Positions 51,102 through 60,176 are shown, numbered from the stretch's first letter. The stretch is 64,000 nt of DNA from Acidobacteriota bacterium (GCA_003222675.1 QHWT01000064.1:23825-87824), one strand, 5' to 3'. Translations and numbers: made by a program. The notes: generated by a model from the sequence alone, not told the origin.

Positions 51102-53738
51102 ATGCGGAGACGAGCGACAGCGATCGCCGCGTGCCTGGCGGCGTTCTGGATAGGCGCGGCGGGACGTGATCGCATCACCGACACGGCGCTCGAACGGGCG
51201 TTCTTCGAGTGGGACCGTGGCGACTACGTAGCGGCCCTCACGATCTATCAGGATCTGCTGGCCGGGCCGGACGCCGCACAGGCGCTCGAGACGATCGCCC
51301 TGCAGACCGGCGAACTCTATCGCACGACGGAGCTCACGACGGACGGCGCGAATCCCACGTTTTCCGCGGACGGCCGTCGCTTCTCATTCGAAACCGGTCC
51401 CGGGATCGTCGCTGGCGTTGGGTCGGGCAGCGAGCGGATCACCCATATCCGCGCGACCGCCGCGCCCGCCACCGATCGAACAACGCTCGCCGGCGGTGAC
51501 GCGAGCTTCTGTCCCGACGGCCGTCACGTCGCATATCTCCGCGTACCTTCATCTCCAGAGATCGAGAGAGCACAAGCCCTCGTTGACGAAGCCACGACAA
51601 CCGCGCAGCGAACGCCTCGGCTGCTCGCGCTGAACCGTCTGATCGCGCGGGCGGGCCAGGTCATCGTTCGCGATCTCGATACCGGCGCCGACCTGGAGAT
51701 GAACACGGGCGACCTGCTGAAGACGGCTGTCACCTGCGGCGCCGAAGACGCGGTGCTCTTTGCCGGCGCCACAGCGGACAATCTCGCCTCGACGGAAATC
51801 TATTCCGCCAGGTCGGGCACGCCCGCGCAAGCGCTGACCCAGGGCGACGGATTCAAGGTGCCCTTGGAGATCGACGCGAGCGGGCGCACGCTGCTGTTCC
51901 TGGTGCCGCGTCAGGGCCCATTCCGGATGCCATCGGAGACCGTGACCGGGGGTGGCGGCGCTGGCGGATTCAACTCTGCCGCCATGAGCTTCGGCATCGT
52001 GACGGCGGCGCGAACAAGCACGATCGTCAACGGAATCGCGCCCGCGCTCTCACGTGATGGCCGCTACCTCGCCTGGATTGAGCGCGCCGGCGCCGCGAAT
52101 GCCGGCGGCGAGCAGCGACTTGTGGCGGCTTCTATCGACGCCCTGGAGGCGCGCACCATCCTGCACAAGGGCAACGAGCGTCTCGATGCGCCGGCGATCG
52201 CCGCCGACGGCGGGCGCGTCGCCTTTCAAATGATGAGCGAGGACGACTGGGAGATCTTCATCGTCGATCGCGGCGGCGAGCACGAAACGCGCGTCACGCG
52301 CGAGATCCAGCACGACGTCCTGCCCGAGTTCCTCACGAACGATCGGCTCCTCGCTGCGATTGGCGAGCCGCGCCATCGGCGATCGTATTTATACGAGCCG
52401 TCCGGCGGCGCGCCGGGCTTCAGCCGAACGAGGCTCTTTCACAACAACACCGTGCGCACGATTGCGCCAGAGTACGCCTGGGTCCCGAGCAGCGACGGGT
52501 CCAAGGTGCTGATCGTCGCCGAGCGCGACGGCGATACCGTCTCGCCGGAACGCGGCGTGTATTTGATGGATCTTTCCGCGAAGGTGACGGTCGCCGACCT
52601 CCGCGACCGCGTGGCGGCAAACCTCAAAGCGGAGCGGATGCTGAAGGAGTTCGGGCGGCAGACGTTCGCGCCGATCGCGGAAGACGTCAGGCAGGTGACG
52701 TCGCAAGCATCCACGTCGCGCATCTATACGTACGAGAAATCGCTTTTCGACTTCGACTCGAAGCACATCACGCGGCCCGGCAACAGGCTCGCCTCCGAAT
52801 ACCTGTTCAACAAGTACAAGTCGTTCGGCTACGAGCCGGAGTACCAGTGGTTCGCGGGACGCGGCGCGCTCGGCGGGCAGACGGCCAATGTGATCGCGAC
52901 GCTCAAGGGGACGGTGAATCCCGAGCTCGTTTATGTCGTCAGCAGTCATTACGACTCGGTCGCGGCCGGACCGGGCGCAGACGACGACACGTCGGGGACG
53001 GCGGCGTTGCTGGAAACGGCGCGCGTGCTCGCGGGCCATCCGATGCCCGCGACGATCATCTTCGCATCGTTCACAGGCGAAGAGGCGGGCCTGCTCGGCA
53101 GCCGCGAGTTCGTCCGCCGCGCGGTCGAAGGAAACATGAGGATCGCCGGCGCGCTGAACAACGACATGATTGGGTGGGCCAACGATCATCGCCTCGACAA
53201 CACGATCCGCTACTCCAACCCGGGCATCCGCGACATCCAGCACGGCGCCGCGATTGAGTTCAGCAACCTGATCACCTACGACGCGCTCTACTACAAGAGC
53301 ACCGATGCGGCCGCCTACTATGAAGCGTACGGCGACATCGTCGGAGGCATCGGCTCGTATCCGGTGCTGGGGAACCCGCATTATCACCAGCCGCACGATC
53401 TGCTCGAGGGGATCAATCACCAGCTGATTGCCGAGGTCTCGAAGACAACGACGGCGACGCTGATGCTGCTGGCGTCGAGCCCGTCGCGCATTGCGGGATT
53501 GCAGGCCTCCGCCAACGGGGGCAGCGCGACCGTCTCGTGGACGCCGAGTCCGGAAAGCGGCATCACCGGCTACATCGTCGCGTGGGGACCGCGCGAGAAT
53601 CCGTCGCTGCGCACGTTGCGCGTCATGCAACCGGCGGCCTCGCTCGACGGCGCGGGTCCCGGCACGGAGGTGCGCGTGAAGGCTGTCAACGCGAAGGGAA
53701 TGGAAGGCTGGGACTGGGCGCGGACGAGGGTGTGGTGA
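51102..53738 (+). CDS. Secreted M28 peptidase with TolB-like beta-propeller and FN3 domain
   Basis: An 878-residue protein with a signal peptide (RRRATAIAACLAAFWIG). Residues 80-530 contain WD40/PD40-like strands (NPTFSADGRRFSF, ASFCPDGRHVAYL, APALSRDGRYLAW). The M28 domain shows SSHYDSVAAGPGADDDTSG, FTGEEAGLLGS, ALNNDMIGW and HYHQPHD. A fibronectin type III domain closes it (SATVSWTPSPESGITGYIV). Start chosen at 51102; upstream codons overlap the divergent protease promoter region. It likely degrades extracellular peptides. Confidence 0.92.
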   Translation: MRRRATAIAACLAAFWIGAAGRDRITDTALERAFFEWDRGDYVAALTIYQDLLAGPDAAQALETIALQTGELYRTTELTTDGANPTFSADGRRFSFETGPGIVAGVGSGSERITHIRATAAPATDRTTLAGGDASFCPDGRHVAYLRVPSSPEIERAQALVDEATTTAQRTPRLLALNRLIARAGQVIVRDLDTGADLEMNTGDLLKTAVTCGAEDAVLFAGATADNLASTEIYSARSGTPAQALTQGDGFKVPLEIDASGRTLLFLVPRQGPFRMPSETVTGGGGAGGFNSAAMSFGIVTAARTSTIVNGIAPALSRDGRYLAWIERAGAANAGGEQRLVAASIDALEARTILHKGNERLDAPAIAADGGRVAFQMMSEDDWEIFIVDRGGEHETRVTREIQHDVLPEFLTNDRLLAAIGEPRHRRSYLYEPSGGAPGFSRTRLFHNNTVRTIAPEYAWVPSSDGSKVLIVAERDGDTVSPERGVYLMDLSAKVTVADLRDRVAANLKAERMLKEFGRQTFAPIAEDVRQVTSQASTSRIYTYEKSLFDFDSKHITRPGNRLASEYLFNKYKSFGYEPEYQWFAGRGALGGQTANVIATLKGTVNPELVYVVSSHYDSVAAGPGADDDTSGTAALLETARVLAGHPMPATIIFASFTGEEAGLLGSREFVRRAVEGNMRIAGALNNDMIGWANDHRLDNTIRYSNPGIRDIQHGAAIEFSNLITYDALYYKSTDAAAYYEAYGDIVGGIGSYPVLGNPHYHQPHDLLEGINHQLIAEVSKTTTATLMLLASSPSRIAGLQASANGGSATVSWTPSPESGITGYIVAWGPRENPSLRTLRVMQPAASLDGAGPGTEVRVKAVNAKGMEGWDWARTRVW

Positions 53739-53752
53739 TCACCGATTGCAGG

Positions 53753-53770
53753 CCGGGTCTTCAGACCCGG
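53753..53770. terminator. GGGTCT hairpin shared by convergent genes
   Basis: Perfect 8-bp stem CCGGGTCT/AGACCCGG with a 2-base loop, 15 bp after the M28 stop. The stop codon of the convergent MmcQ-like gene (53761) lies inside the hairpin. Same stem family as 23360 and 38468. Confidence 0.75.
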
Positions 53771-54093
53771 TTCGCGATACGTTTCGGGGCGGTGTTTCGC
53801 CACGCAGCGGTCATCGCGTCGCGGACGGATCTTTTCGTCGCCTTTTGCAGGTGCACGCACGTTGCGCCGAGACGCCCCCACGCGCCCTTGGCCGGAACGA
53901 ACACATCCGGCGCCGCCGTCACGACGAGCTGCTGATCCACCGACAATAGCTTCACCATCCCCCAGCCGGCATCCGGATAGCCGAGCGTCGCAAAGATTTT
54001 TCCGCCGACGCGAAAGTCCGGGTGATCCATGTGAGCCGACTCCGACGTGTCCGGCAGACTCAGGGCGATCTGCCGAAAATCATTCGCGGTCAC
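53761..54093 (-). CDS. MmcQ/YjbR family protein
   Basis: A 110-residue single-domain MmcQ/YjbR (CyaY-like fold) protein: FRQIALSLPDTSES, HPDFRVGGKIFATLG, KLLSVDQQLVV and a C-terminal RSVRDAMTAAWRNTAPKRI. The family is described as double wing/DNA-binding in some members, but function is unproven. Start GTG at 54093. The C-terminal codons run into the GGGTCT hairpin, so the last residues (NRV) may be acquired from the repeat. 45 bp downstream of the DinB remnant on the same strand. Confidence 0.88.
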   Translation of the reverse strand: MTANDFRQIALSLPDTSESAHMDHPDFRVGGKIFATLGYPDAGWGMVKLLSVDQQLVVTAAPDVFVPAKGAWGRLGATCVHLQKATKRSVRDAMTAAWRNTAPKRIANRV

Positions 54094-54138
54094 GACTGTC
54101 CTCCGTTCGCGGCTTCAACCTGCGGTCCTGCCCGACCC

Positions 54139-54599
54139 CTATTTCCAATTGCCGAGCAGCCGGCGGAGCACGATCAATTCGCCGACATGATAGGCGGTAT
54201 GGTCTGCCACGAGCAGCAGTTCGCGAAGGTAGGTCTGCCCGCTGCCGTGAGGAATACGGGCGAACAGATCGATCTTCGGGTCCGCCGCCAGCTTCTGCAG
54301 CGCCTGCCGATCCTTCTTGAACTGGCGGATGCTGTCGTCCCAGGCCTTCTGTGATCCTGGCACAGTCGACGGCGGCCAGTAGTCGTCCGGCCACGCGCGT
54401 TCTTCGTAATCAGGATTCGTGCAGAAATCGAGGATGTCGTGCTGCGTGCGGCGGAGATGTTCGACCAGTACGGCAGGCCGGTGGGCTGGCGGCCACGGTC
54501 CTTCGCTGAAATGTTCGCGACGGCTTTTTCAAATCCCGCGTGCGCGTCTTCCCAGTCGAGGAGCTTGATCAGATGATCACGAAGCGGTTCACGGTTCAC
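54139..54599 (-). pseudogene. DinB family protein, frameshifted
   Basis: The N-terminal part (LRDHLIKLLDWEDAHAGFEKAV...GLP) and the C-terminal part (LVEHLRRTQHDILDF, then DDYWPP and VADHTAYHVGELIVLRRLLGNW) of one DinB four-helix protein lie in different frames. The switch is near 54470-54480, where the SPWQ-type segment expected before LVEHL is missing. A deletion of about 10-15 bp would explain it. The two metal-binding His of the family (EHL and HTAYH/HVGE) are present but in the second frame. The start lies in a heptamer array. A sequencing error is the alternative. Confidence 0.75.
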
Positions 54600-54654
54600 G
54601 GTTCACGGTTCATGGTTCACGGTTCATGGTTCATGGTTCATGGTTCATGGTTCA
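54585..54654. repeat. Ten tandem heptamers over the dinB-like start
   Basis: Exactly ten 7-bp units, CGGTTCA or TGGTTCA, with no other variation. On the gene strand each unit reads TGAACCG or TGAACCA, so ATG, GTG and TGA codons recur in all three frames through the array. Confidence 0.95.
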
Positions 54655-54662
54655 TGACTGAG

Positions 54663-55073
54663 TCAGCTTACGAGCAGCGCGATCCCTGCGCAACAGAGAA
54701 CCACGCCTGCTGTCTTGACCCATGAGAAGGATGCTCCGAGGAGAAAGATGCCGGCGAGCGTGACCACCGCCGCCTGGACACTCACGACCGCAACTGCATA
54801 CCCGGGATTCGGGGCGGACGCGATCGCCCGCACCGAAAAGAGGTTGCCGACATAACTCAACGCCGCAACGACGACGAGCCACGAGGCCAGGGGCAGCGAC
54901 AGGTGCAGCGGCGTCCGGGTCGCGCGGACGTGCAGCAGGTACAATACCGTGCCCAGCCCGAACACCAGCAGCAGCGTCACCGGCGGCGCGAGCCCTTTCT
55001 TCGTGACATAGGCGAAGAGGAGTTGCATGGCCGCAAAACAGGCCATGGCGATCAGCGCGTACCACTGCCACAT
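54663..55073 (-). CDS. EamA-like small membrane transporter (single half)
   Basis: A 136-residue protein with four to five hydrophobic helices and EamA/SMR marks: MWQWYALIAMACFAAMQLLF, LSYVGNLFSVRAI and NPGYAVAVVSVQAAVVTLAGIFLLG. It is one EamA repeat rather than the usual two, so it probably forms a dimer. Start at ATG 55073. It follows the ThuA gene by 7 bp on the same strand. Substrate unknown. Confidence 0.82.
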   Translation of the reverse strand: MWQWYALIAMACFAAMQLLFAYVTKKGLAPPVTLLLVFGLGTVLYLLHVRATRTPLHLSLPLASWLVVVAALSYVGNLFSVRAIASAPNPGYAVAVVSVQAAVVTLAGIFLLGASFSWVKTAGVVLCCAGIALLVS

Positions 55074-55080
55074 CGGCTGA

Positions 55081-55899
55081 TTATCCGCCAAGCGCCCAGC
55101 GGAGCGCACCAAGGAGATGCTGCTGGAAGCGCCCGTCCTGCCAGACCTCTTCGCGATGTCCGAGCGCCGTGTAGAAGACACGGCCCGTGCCGACGGACTT
55201 GCGCCAGGAGATCGGCAGATCGACCGGCGCGCCCGCTGTGCCGACCCCATCGGCTGGATTGCGATCGATCGACAGCAGCATGTGCACGTTCGATCGGCTG
55301 ATACGCGTGATGCGATACAGCTCGTCGACAATCGTGAACCGCGGCGCAAGGTGCGCGACCGAGGGGTCCGACGGATCGTCGACGAAAATGTTGCCCTCGG
55401 CGATGGAGCCGTGAGTGGCGACTTCCCCGCCGAGCATGTCGAGGTACTCGGGCCCGTCGTGGTATGTGTCGGACGCGCTGTGCGCACCGAGAAAGGCGTG
55501 TCCGGCCGACACCCATGCCACGAACGCGTGCAGGTCTGGAATGCCGAGATTCCCGCTCGTGTTGGCAAAGAACACGGCGTCGTAGTGCGTGAGCTCCGCG
55601 GCGGTCAGCAGCCTCGTGACATCATCCTGCGTTCGACAGAACTCCGTCTGATATAGCCCGCTGCGCCTGCCGATGTCCTGCAACGTCGACTCGGCGATCG
55701 GGATCGATGTGTGTCGAAAACCCGTGGTGTGTGTAACAACGAGCAGACGCTTCACCACGACGGGCGTGGGGACGGTTGCTCCGGGAGATGGGCCAGGGTT
55801 CGGTGAATCCGAGCCGCAGCTCGCAGCGCCGAGCGCGACGAGGCACCCTGCTGCCGTTGCGCGGAGCGCACGACCTATCCGCATCAGTGCATCCTGCAT
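55081..55899 (-). CDS. ThuA-domain lipoprotein
   Basis: About 272 residues. Start MQDALMRIG at 55899 (a second Met five codons later is possible). Signal peptide with lipobox LGAASC. The ThuA domain (class I glutamine-amidotransferase-like) has VVTHTTGFRHTSIPI, GNLGIPDLHAFVAWV, FLGAHSASDTYHDG and a final GRVFYTALGHREEVW. The family is linked to trehalose and other sugar utilisation, often without proven catalysis. Exported and lipid-anchored. Adjacent to the EamA-like gene. Confidence 0.9.
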   Translation of the reverse strand: MQDALMRIGRALRATAAGCLVALGAASCGSDSPNPGPSPGATVPTPVVVKRLLVVTHTTGFRHTSIPIAESTLQDIGRRSGLYQTEFCRTQDDVTRLLTAAELTHYDAVFFANTSGNLGIPDLHAFVAWVSAGHAFLGAHSASDTYHDGPEYLDMLGGEVATHGSIAEGNIFVDDPSDPSVAHLAPRFTIVDELYRITRISRSNVHMLLSIDRNPADGVGTAGAPVDLPISWRKSVGTGRVFYTALGHREEVWQDGRFQQHLLGALRWALGG

Positions 55900-55906
55900 C
55901 AGATTC

Positions 55907-56857
55907 CTAGCGCGGGCAGCTGCCACCCGAGACGGCGACAACCGGTTTGCTCTCTTTGGGGCGAACACGCGTCACGACGTACGCTTCATCGCGCCAGCTC
56001 GAGAGCTGATACACCCAGTAGATCTCGTCCTTGAGACGCAGCCGCCCGAACGGCTGCATGAACGACACGCCCTCGCGATCGCAGTAGGTGACACGCGCGC
56101 CGAGGTCGACGTCCGGTTCTCTCCCGGCCTGCTGCCGCACCCATCCGCTCGCATACGTGATGAGGCCGCATCCCTCGTCCTTCTCGCCCGGCGGGAACGT
56201 GCGGACGGCTTCGACGAACGTGGTGTCCCATGCGCCGCGGGTCGTTGTGTCGCGCGCGCGATAGAACGCTTCGATCACAATTGGAAACGTCCTCCGCTGC
56301 GCCTCGTCGTAGGGGTGCTTCCACCGCGTGAAGCGGCGACTGGCGAGCCGTTCTTCCTCGTTGAACGCATCCGCAATCGCCTTGACGAGGTCCCGCGCGT
56401 CCGGCGCATTGACCGATACCGTCGTCACGGGCAGCAACGCGGCGTCACCCGCGATTGCCACGCCGTCTTTCGGGACCGTCGGCTCGCGCAGGTCGAACGT
56501 CGCGCCCATGTAGTCGGTCTGAATGGCCAGCCGCATGTCGCAGAATACCGACAGGCTCCTGAGCTTCTGCAGCTTCAATGGACGTTGGGTGTCGTCGCCC
56601 AGCCACGCAGTCCAGCGCCCGCCGGGCCCCGGCGCGCCCCACCACTTCTTTGGCACCGAGTCTATGCTGATCGGAAGGTTGACGAGGCCGTACGGCCACT
56701 GGACGCTCCACGATCCGTCGAAGGACGCGAACGGGAGCAGGGCGCCGTCGCGCCGCAACACGCCCAGTGCGAACCGCGGACCGCTCTCTCCGCCGGGGCG
56801 GGGTGCCAGCGCCGCGAGCAGCGCCGCGGCCAGCAGCAGTGTCGCGATCCGCACCAT
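55907..56857 (-). CDS. Hypothetical exported protein
   Basis: A 316-residue protein with an N-terminal signal (VRIATLLLAAALLAALAP). The middle is beta-rich with SWSVQWPYGL and GRWTAWLGDD, followed by a helical EAQRRTFPIVIEAFYRARD and a late KDEIYWVYQLSSWRDEAYVV. Three Cys residues occur late. No family recognised. It precedes the ThuA lipoprotein by 7 bp on the same strand; probably cotranscribed. Confidence 0.75.
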   Translation of the reverse strand: MVRIATLLLAAALLAALAPRPGGESGPRFALGVLRRDGALLPFASFDGSWSVQWPYGLVNLPISIDSVPKKWWGAPGPGGRWTAWLGDDTQRPLKLQKLRSLSVFCDMRLAIQTDYMGATFDLREPTVPKDGVAIAGDAALLPVTTVSVNAPDARDLVKAIADAFNEEERLASRRFTRWKHPYDEAQRRTFPIVIEAFYRARDTTTRGAWDTTFVEAVRTFPPGEKDEGCGLITYASGWVRQQAGREPDVDLGARVTYCDREGVSFMQPFGRLRLKDEIYWVYQLSSWRDEAYVVTRVRPKESKPVVAVSGGSCPR

Positions 56858-56925
56858 GCACGGATCCTATATCGGCTGATGGATGTGCGTTGCGGGTTGT
56901 CGGAATCCTCCGCTGGCAACCGTGG

Positions 56926-57297
56926 CTAGCGGTCGAGTACTTCGCGGACCTTCTTCAGGAGGTCGTCGCGTGAAAAAGGCTTTGCGAGAAAGTCGTTGGC
57001 GAGATCGGGATCGAGCTGGCCGGGATAACCGGAAATGCAGAGCAGCTTGAGCGTGCGGCGGCGGCCGCGCAGATGATGCGCCAGCTCCGCGCCGGTCATA
57101 TACGGCATCTTCATGTCGGTCAGCAGCAGGTCGATTGCATCGCCGTGCTGGTCGAACACTTTCATCGCTTCCTGGCCATTGCGGGCTTCATACACCGCGT
57201 AGCCGGCCCGCGCGAGCGCGTGCGCGAACAACTGCCGCACGGCGGGCTCGTCCTCGACGAGCAGAATCGTCTCGAGTGGTCGTGAACTGTCGGCCAT
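56926..57297 (-). CDS. Single-domain response regulator
   Basis: A 123-residue receiver domain with no output domain: VEDEPAVRQLF (acidic pair), phospho-acceptor Asp in LLLTDMKMPYMTG and Lys in FLAKPFSRDDL. The sequence resembles receivers at the end of hybrid kinases. It may shuttle phosphate or regulate by protein contact. No kinase is adjacent. The gap 57298-57464 upstream holds only GC-rich sequence. Confidence 0.92.
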   Translation of the reverse strand: MADSSRPLETILLVEDEPAVRQLFAHALARAGYAVYEARNGQEAMKVFDQHGDAIDLLLTDMKMPYMTGAELAHHLRGRRRTLKLLCISGYPGQLDPDLANDFLAKPFSRDDLLKKVREVLDR

Positions 57298-57464
57298 GTC
57301 CCTTTCCTGTGGAGGATCCGCCGGACGCCTGCAAGGTCAACGCCGCGTCCCGCACGGTCGGTTCATGGCGGATCCATGAGGATCCGCGCAATCCGCGCGC
57401 GCGGCCGCGCGCTGTCCGCACAATGCGTGTGCGCCGCATCTCGACGTGTGCGGAAGGCGCACAC

Positions 57465-58253
57465 TCACCCCGTGCCCGTTTTCCGCTGCTCGGCTTTCAT
57501 GCCCGTGCGTCGCTCGAGCATCTGCGCCGCGCCCCAGCAGAGCGATGCCCACAGCAGTCCAACGATCCACCCGGCGATCACGTCCGTCGGGTAGTGTACG
57601 CCAAGGCACACGCGGCTGATCCCTGCGAGCAGCGTCAGCATCATCGCCGCGGTCAGACAATAGATCTTCGTGACGCGTCCCTTCGACACGTGCATCAGCA
57701 CGGCGCCGAGCGTCAGGTACACGACCGCCGACGTGAGGGCGTGTCCGCTCGGAAAACTCGGCGACGCGACGTCGCGTAGGTGCGGCACCGCGCTCGGCCG
57801 CGTCCGCTCGAACGAATTCTTCAGCGCGTAGTTGACGAACCATGCGCTCGTCGAGGTGATGAACACGAAGAACGCGGTCCGATACCGCGTCTGCAGCAGC
57901 AGGAAGCCGACGACGGCAAGAACGACGAGACTGAGGATCACGGGGCTGCCGAGCGACGTGAGATCGAGCAACGCGTCCTGCACCCACGGCGGACCGATCA
58001 GGCGCGCAGGGTCCGCCGGGTTGCGCAGCGCGCGGAGCATCTTCGTGTCGAACGCGAGCGTTTCCCCTTCCATCACTTCGCTGGCGAGCTTGAGGAACGC
58101 AAACAGGAGGATCGACCCCGCGAGCGCGATCAGCAGCCAGGAAAGCTCGTGACGCTCCAGGCGCGTCAGGTGCTGAAAGGGCCGGCGCCACCATGCGGCG
58201 GCGCTGGTGTGTTGGCGGGGCTTCACGTCAAGCCTTAGCCCATCGCCAATCAC
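57465..58253 (-). CDS. PAP2 family membrane phosphatase
   Basis: A 262-residue membrane protein with about six helices. Active-site motifs: KNSFERTRPS (KX6RP), PSFPSGHALTS (PSGH) and SRVCLGVHYPTDVIAG (SRX5HX3D). Likely a lipid phosphate phosphatase such as undecaprenyl-pyrophosphate or phosphatidate phosphatase. Its ATG overlaps the universal stress protein stop by 4 bp, so the pair is coupled. Confidence 0.93.
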   Translation of the reverse strand: MIGDGLRLDVKPRQHTSAAAWWRRPFQHLTRLERHELSWLLIALAGSILLFAFLKLASEVMEGETLAFDTKMLRALRNPADPARLIGPPWVQDALLDLTSLGSPVILSLVVLAVVGFLLLQTRYRTAFFVFITSTSAWFVNYALKNSFERTRPSAVPHLRDVASPSFPSGHALTSAVVYLTLGAVLMHVSKGRVTKIYCLTAAMMLTLLAGISRVCLGVHYPTDVIAGWIVGLLWASLCWGAAQMLERRTGMKAEQRKTGTG

Positions 58254-58690
58254 ACGCGCTCGTGAACCTTCACCGCTTTGATCATCAGCACTGGAACATC
58301 GACGCTGTGACGGACGCGATCGGCGGTGCTCCCGCGCAGGAGATCGTTCAAGAACCGATGACCGTGCGTCGACATGGCGATCAGGTCCACCGCTTCTTCG
58401 CGCGCGACTTTCACCAGCTCTGTCGCCGGATCGCCCATCGCCAGGCGGGTCCGCGTGCGAAAGCCGCGTGACGTCAGGTCCTCGGCCACGCGGTCCAGGT
58501 AGGCGCGGTCGTCCTTGATCTCTTCGGAGTCCCGAAGCTTCAACTCTTCGTGGTGCCGCGCGGCCCAGCCGTCGGCGACATGCACGAGCAGCAACGATGC
58601 GCCGGTGAGCGTCGCGAGCTGCTGCACGTGCTCCAGCACGGTCCGGTCCGCGTCCGAATGCTCGATCGCGATGAGAATGTTGCTATACAT
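58250..58690 (-). CDS. Universal stress protein (UspA family)
   Basis: A 146-residue UspA-fold protein: NILIAIEHSDADRTVLEH, LLLVHVADG, and the ATP-binding block MSTHGHRFLNDLLRGSTADRV (G-2X-G-9X-GS). Start at ATG 58690; an upstream frame of six codons is unlikely. Cytoplasmic, stress-induced. Coupled to the PAP2 gene downstream. Confidence 0.93.
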   Translation of the reverse strand: MYSNILIAIEHSDADRTVLEHVQQLATLTGASLLLVHVADGWAARHHEELKLRDSEEIKDDRAYLDRVAEDLTSRGFRTRTRLAMGDPATELVKVAREEAVDLIAMSTHGHRFLNDLLRGSTADRVRHSVDVPVLMIKAVKVHERV

Positions 58691-58693
58691 AAC

Positions 58694-58746
58694 CGGCTCA
58701 GGGCTCAAGGCTCATGACTTCGGCCGGCTTACGCGTCAAGTCATGA
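58694..58746. repeat. GGCTCA heptamers with a 9-bp inverted pair
   Basis: CGGCTCA, GGGCTCA, AGGCTCA on one side and GTCATGA, GTCATGA on the other. TCATGACTT (about 58712) pairs with AAGTCATGA (about 58738). Lies between the Nramp stop and the stress protein start. Confidence 0.7.
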
Positions 58747-58747
58747 G

Positions 58748-60061
58748 TCATGAGCGAAAAAACGTTTGCCAGAACAGCCACGCGTTGAGCGCGGCGATGA
58801 TCAACGCCACAGGCCAGGCTAACGCGAGCATCCACTTAGGCGCGACGAGATCCCCCATCTTGTGGCGATCGCCGGTGAACATGACGAGCGGGAACACCGC
58901 GAACGGGAGCTGAACGCTGAGCACCACCTGACTCAGGATCAGCAGCTGCCCCGTGCCGCGTTCACCGTAGAGCGCCACTGTGATGAGCGCGGGGATGATC
59001 GCAAAGACCCGCGTGATCAGCCTGCGCAGCCATGGGCGCAGCCGGATGTTCAGGAAGCCTTCCATCACGATCTGCCCCGCGAGGGTTCCGGTCAACGTCG
59101 CGTTCTGCCCGGAGAAAAGGAGCGCCACGGCAAACAGCGTGCTCGCGAGCGAAGTGCCGAGGAGCGGCGCCAGCAGCAGGTACGCGTCCGAGATGTCTGC
59201 GACCCCTTCGTGGCCCGAGCCGTGGAAGGTCGCGGCCGCCATCACGAGGATCGCGCCGTTCAGGAACAGCGCCGACATCAGCGCGACGGTCGAGTCGATC
59301 GAGGCGAACGCCACAGCTTGCCGGCGGCTTTCGTGATCATCGCCGTACTTCCGCGTCTGCACGATCGACGAGTGCAGGTAGAGGTTGTGCGGCATCACGG
59401 TCGCGCCGAGGATCGCGACAGCGATGTAGAGCATGTCGGGATTACGGACGATGCCGGCGCTGGGCAGCATGCCCTTGAACACGCCCGTCAGATTCGGCTT
59501 GGCGAGCGCGAGCTCCACCGCGAACGAGCCGGCGATCCCGACGATCAGCAGGATCACCAGCGCCTCGACATAACGGAAGCGGTGGTTCTGCAGCCACAGC
59601 ACGAGGAGCACGTCTCCCGACGTGAGGCACACCCCCCAGATCATCGGCAGGCCGAAGAGCAGGTTGAGCGCGATTGCCGCGCCAATCACCTCCGCGAGAT
59701 CGCACGCCGCGATGGCAATCTCGCATAACACCCACAGGAAGATCGTCGTCCCGCGCGAGTAGTGATCGCGGCACGCCTGCGCGAGGTCGCGCCCGCTGAC
59801 GATCCCCAGCCGCGCCGCGAGCGCCTGGAGGAGGATCGCCATCAGGTTCGACATCATGATCACGGACAGCAGCGTGTAGCCGTACTTCGCGCCACCGGCG
59901 AGGTCCGTAGCCCAGTTGCCCGGGTCCATGTATCCGACGGCCACGAGATACCCCGGGCCGGTAAATGCAAACAGCTTCCGCCAGAAGCTGCCGGTCGGGA
60001 CCGGGATTGACCCGTGCACTTCGGGCAGGCTGACGGCGCTGGAGGGCTGGCGCCAATTCAT
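58748..60061 (-). CDS. mntH: Nramp family divalent metal transporter
   Basis: A 437-residue protein with about 11 helices. The metal-binding motif in helix 1 is GYMDPGNWATDLAGG and in helix 6 MPHNLYLHSSIVQ, as in MntH/Nramp. The QNATLTGTLAGQIVMEGFL signature is present. It imports Mn2+ or Fe2+ with protons. No Fur or MntR box and no Mn riboswitch was recognisable in the 115-bp divergent gap to the next gene. Confidence 0.95.
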   Translation of the reverse strand: MNWRQPSSAVSLPEVHGSIPVPTGSFWRKLFAFTGPGYLVAVGYMDPGNWATDLAGGAKYGYTLLSVIMMSNLMAILLQALAARLGIVSGRDLAQACRDHYSRGTTIFLWVLCEIAIAACDLAEVIGAAIALNLLFGLPMIWGVCLTSGDVLLVLWLQNHRFRYVEALVILLIVGIAGSFAVELALAKPNLTGVFKGMLPSAGIVRNPDMLYIAVAILGATVMPHNLYLHSSIVQTRKYGDDHESRRQAVAFASIDSTVALMSALFLNGAILVMAAATFHGSGHEGVADISDAYLLLAPLLGTSLASTLFAVALLFSGQNATLTGTLAGQIVMEGFLNIRLRPWLRRLITRVFAIIPALITVALYGERGTGQLLILSQVVLSVQLPFAVFPLVMFTGDRHKMGDLVAPKWMLALAWPVALIIAALNAWLFWQTFFRS

Positions 60062-60176
60062 ATGACGTCTACCTTACACGACGCGTAAGAGGTTACTGAA
60101 AGGGTAAAGAAATGTCGGAGTTATCCATGGATTCAGGCCGGTCGGCGGGGGCACGCGAATTGCCACCGGACCGCCC

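Noticed and set aside
52389..53630. 413-codon frame antisense to the M28/propeller protease
   Set aside because: Arg-rich shadow with no start signal or domain.
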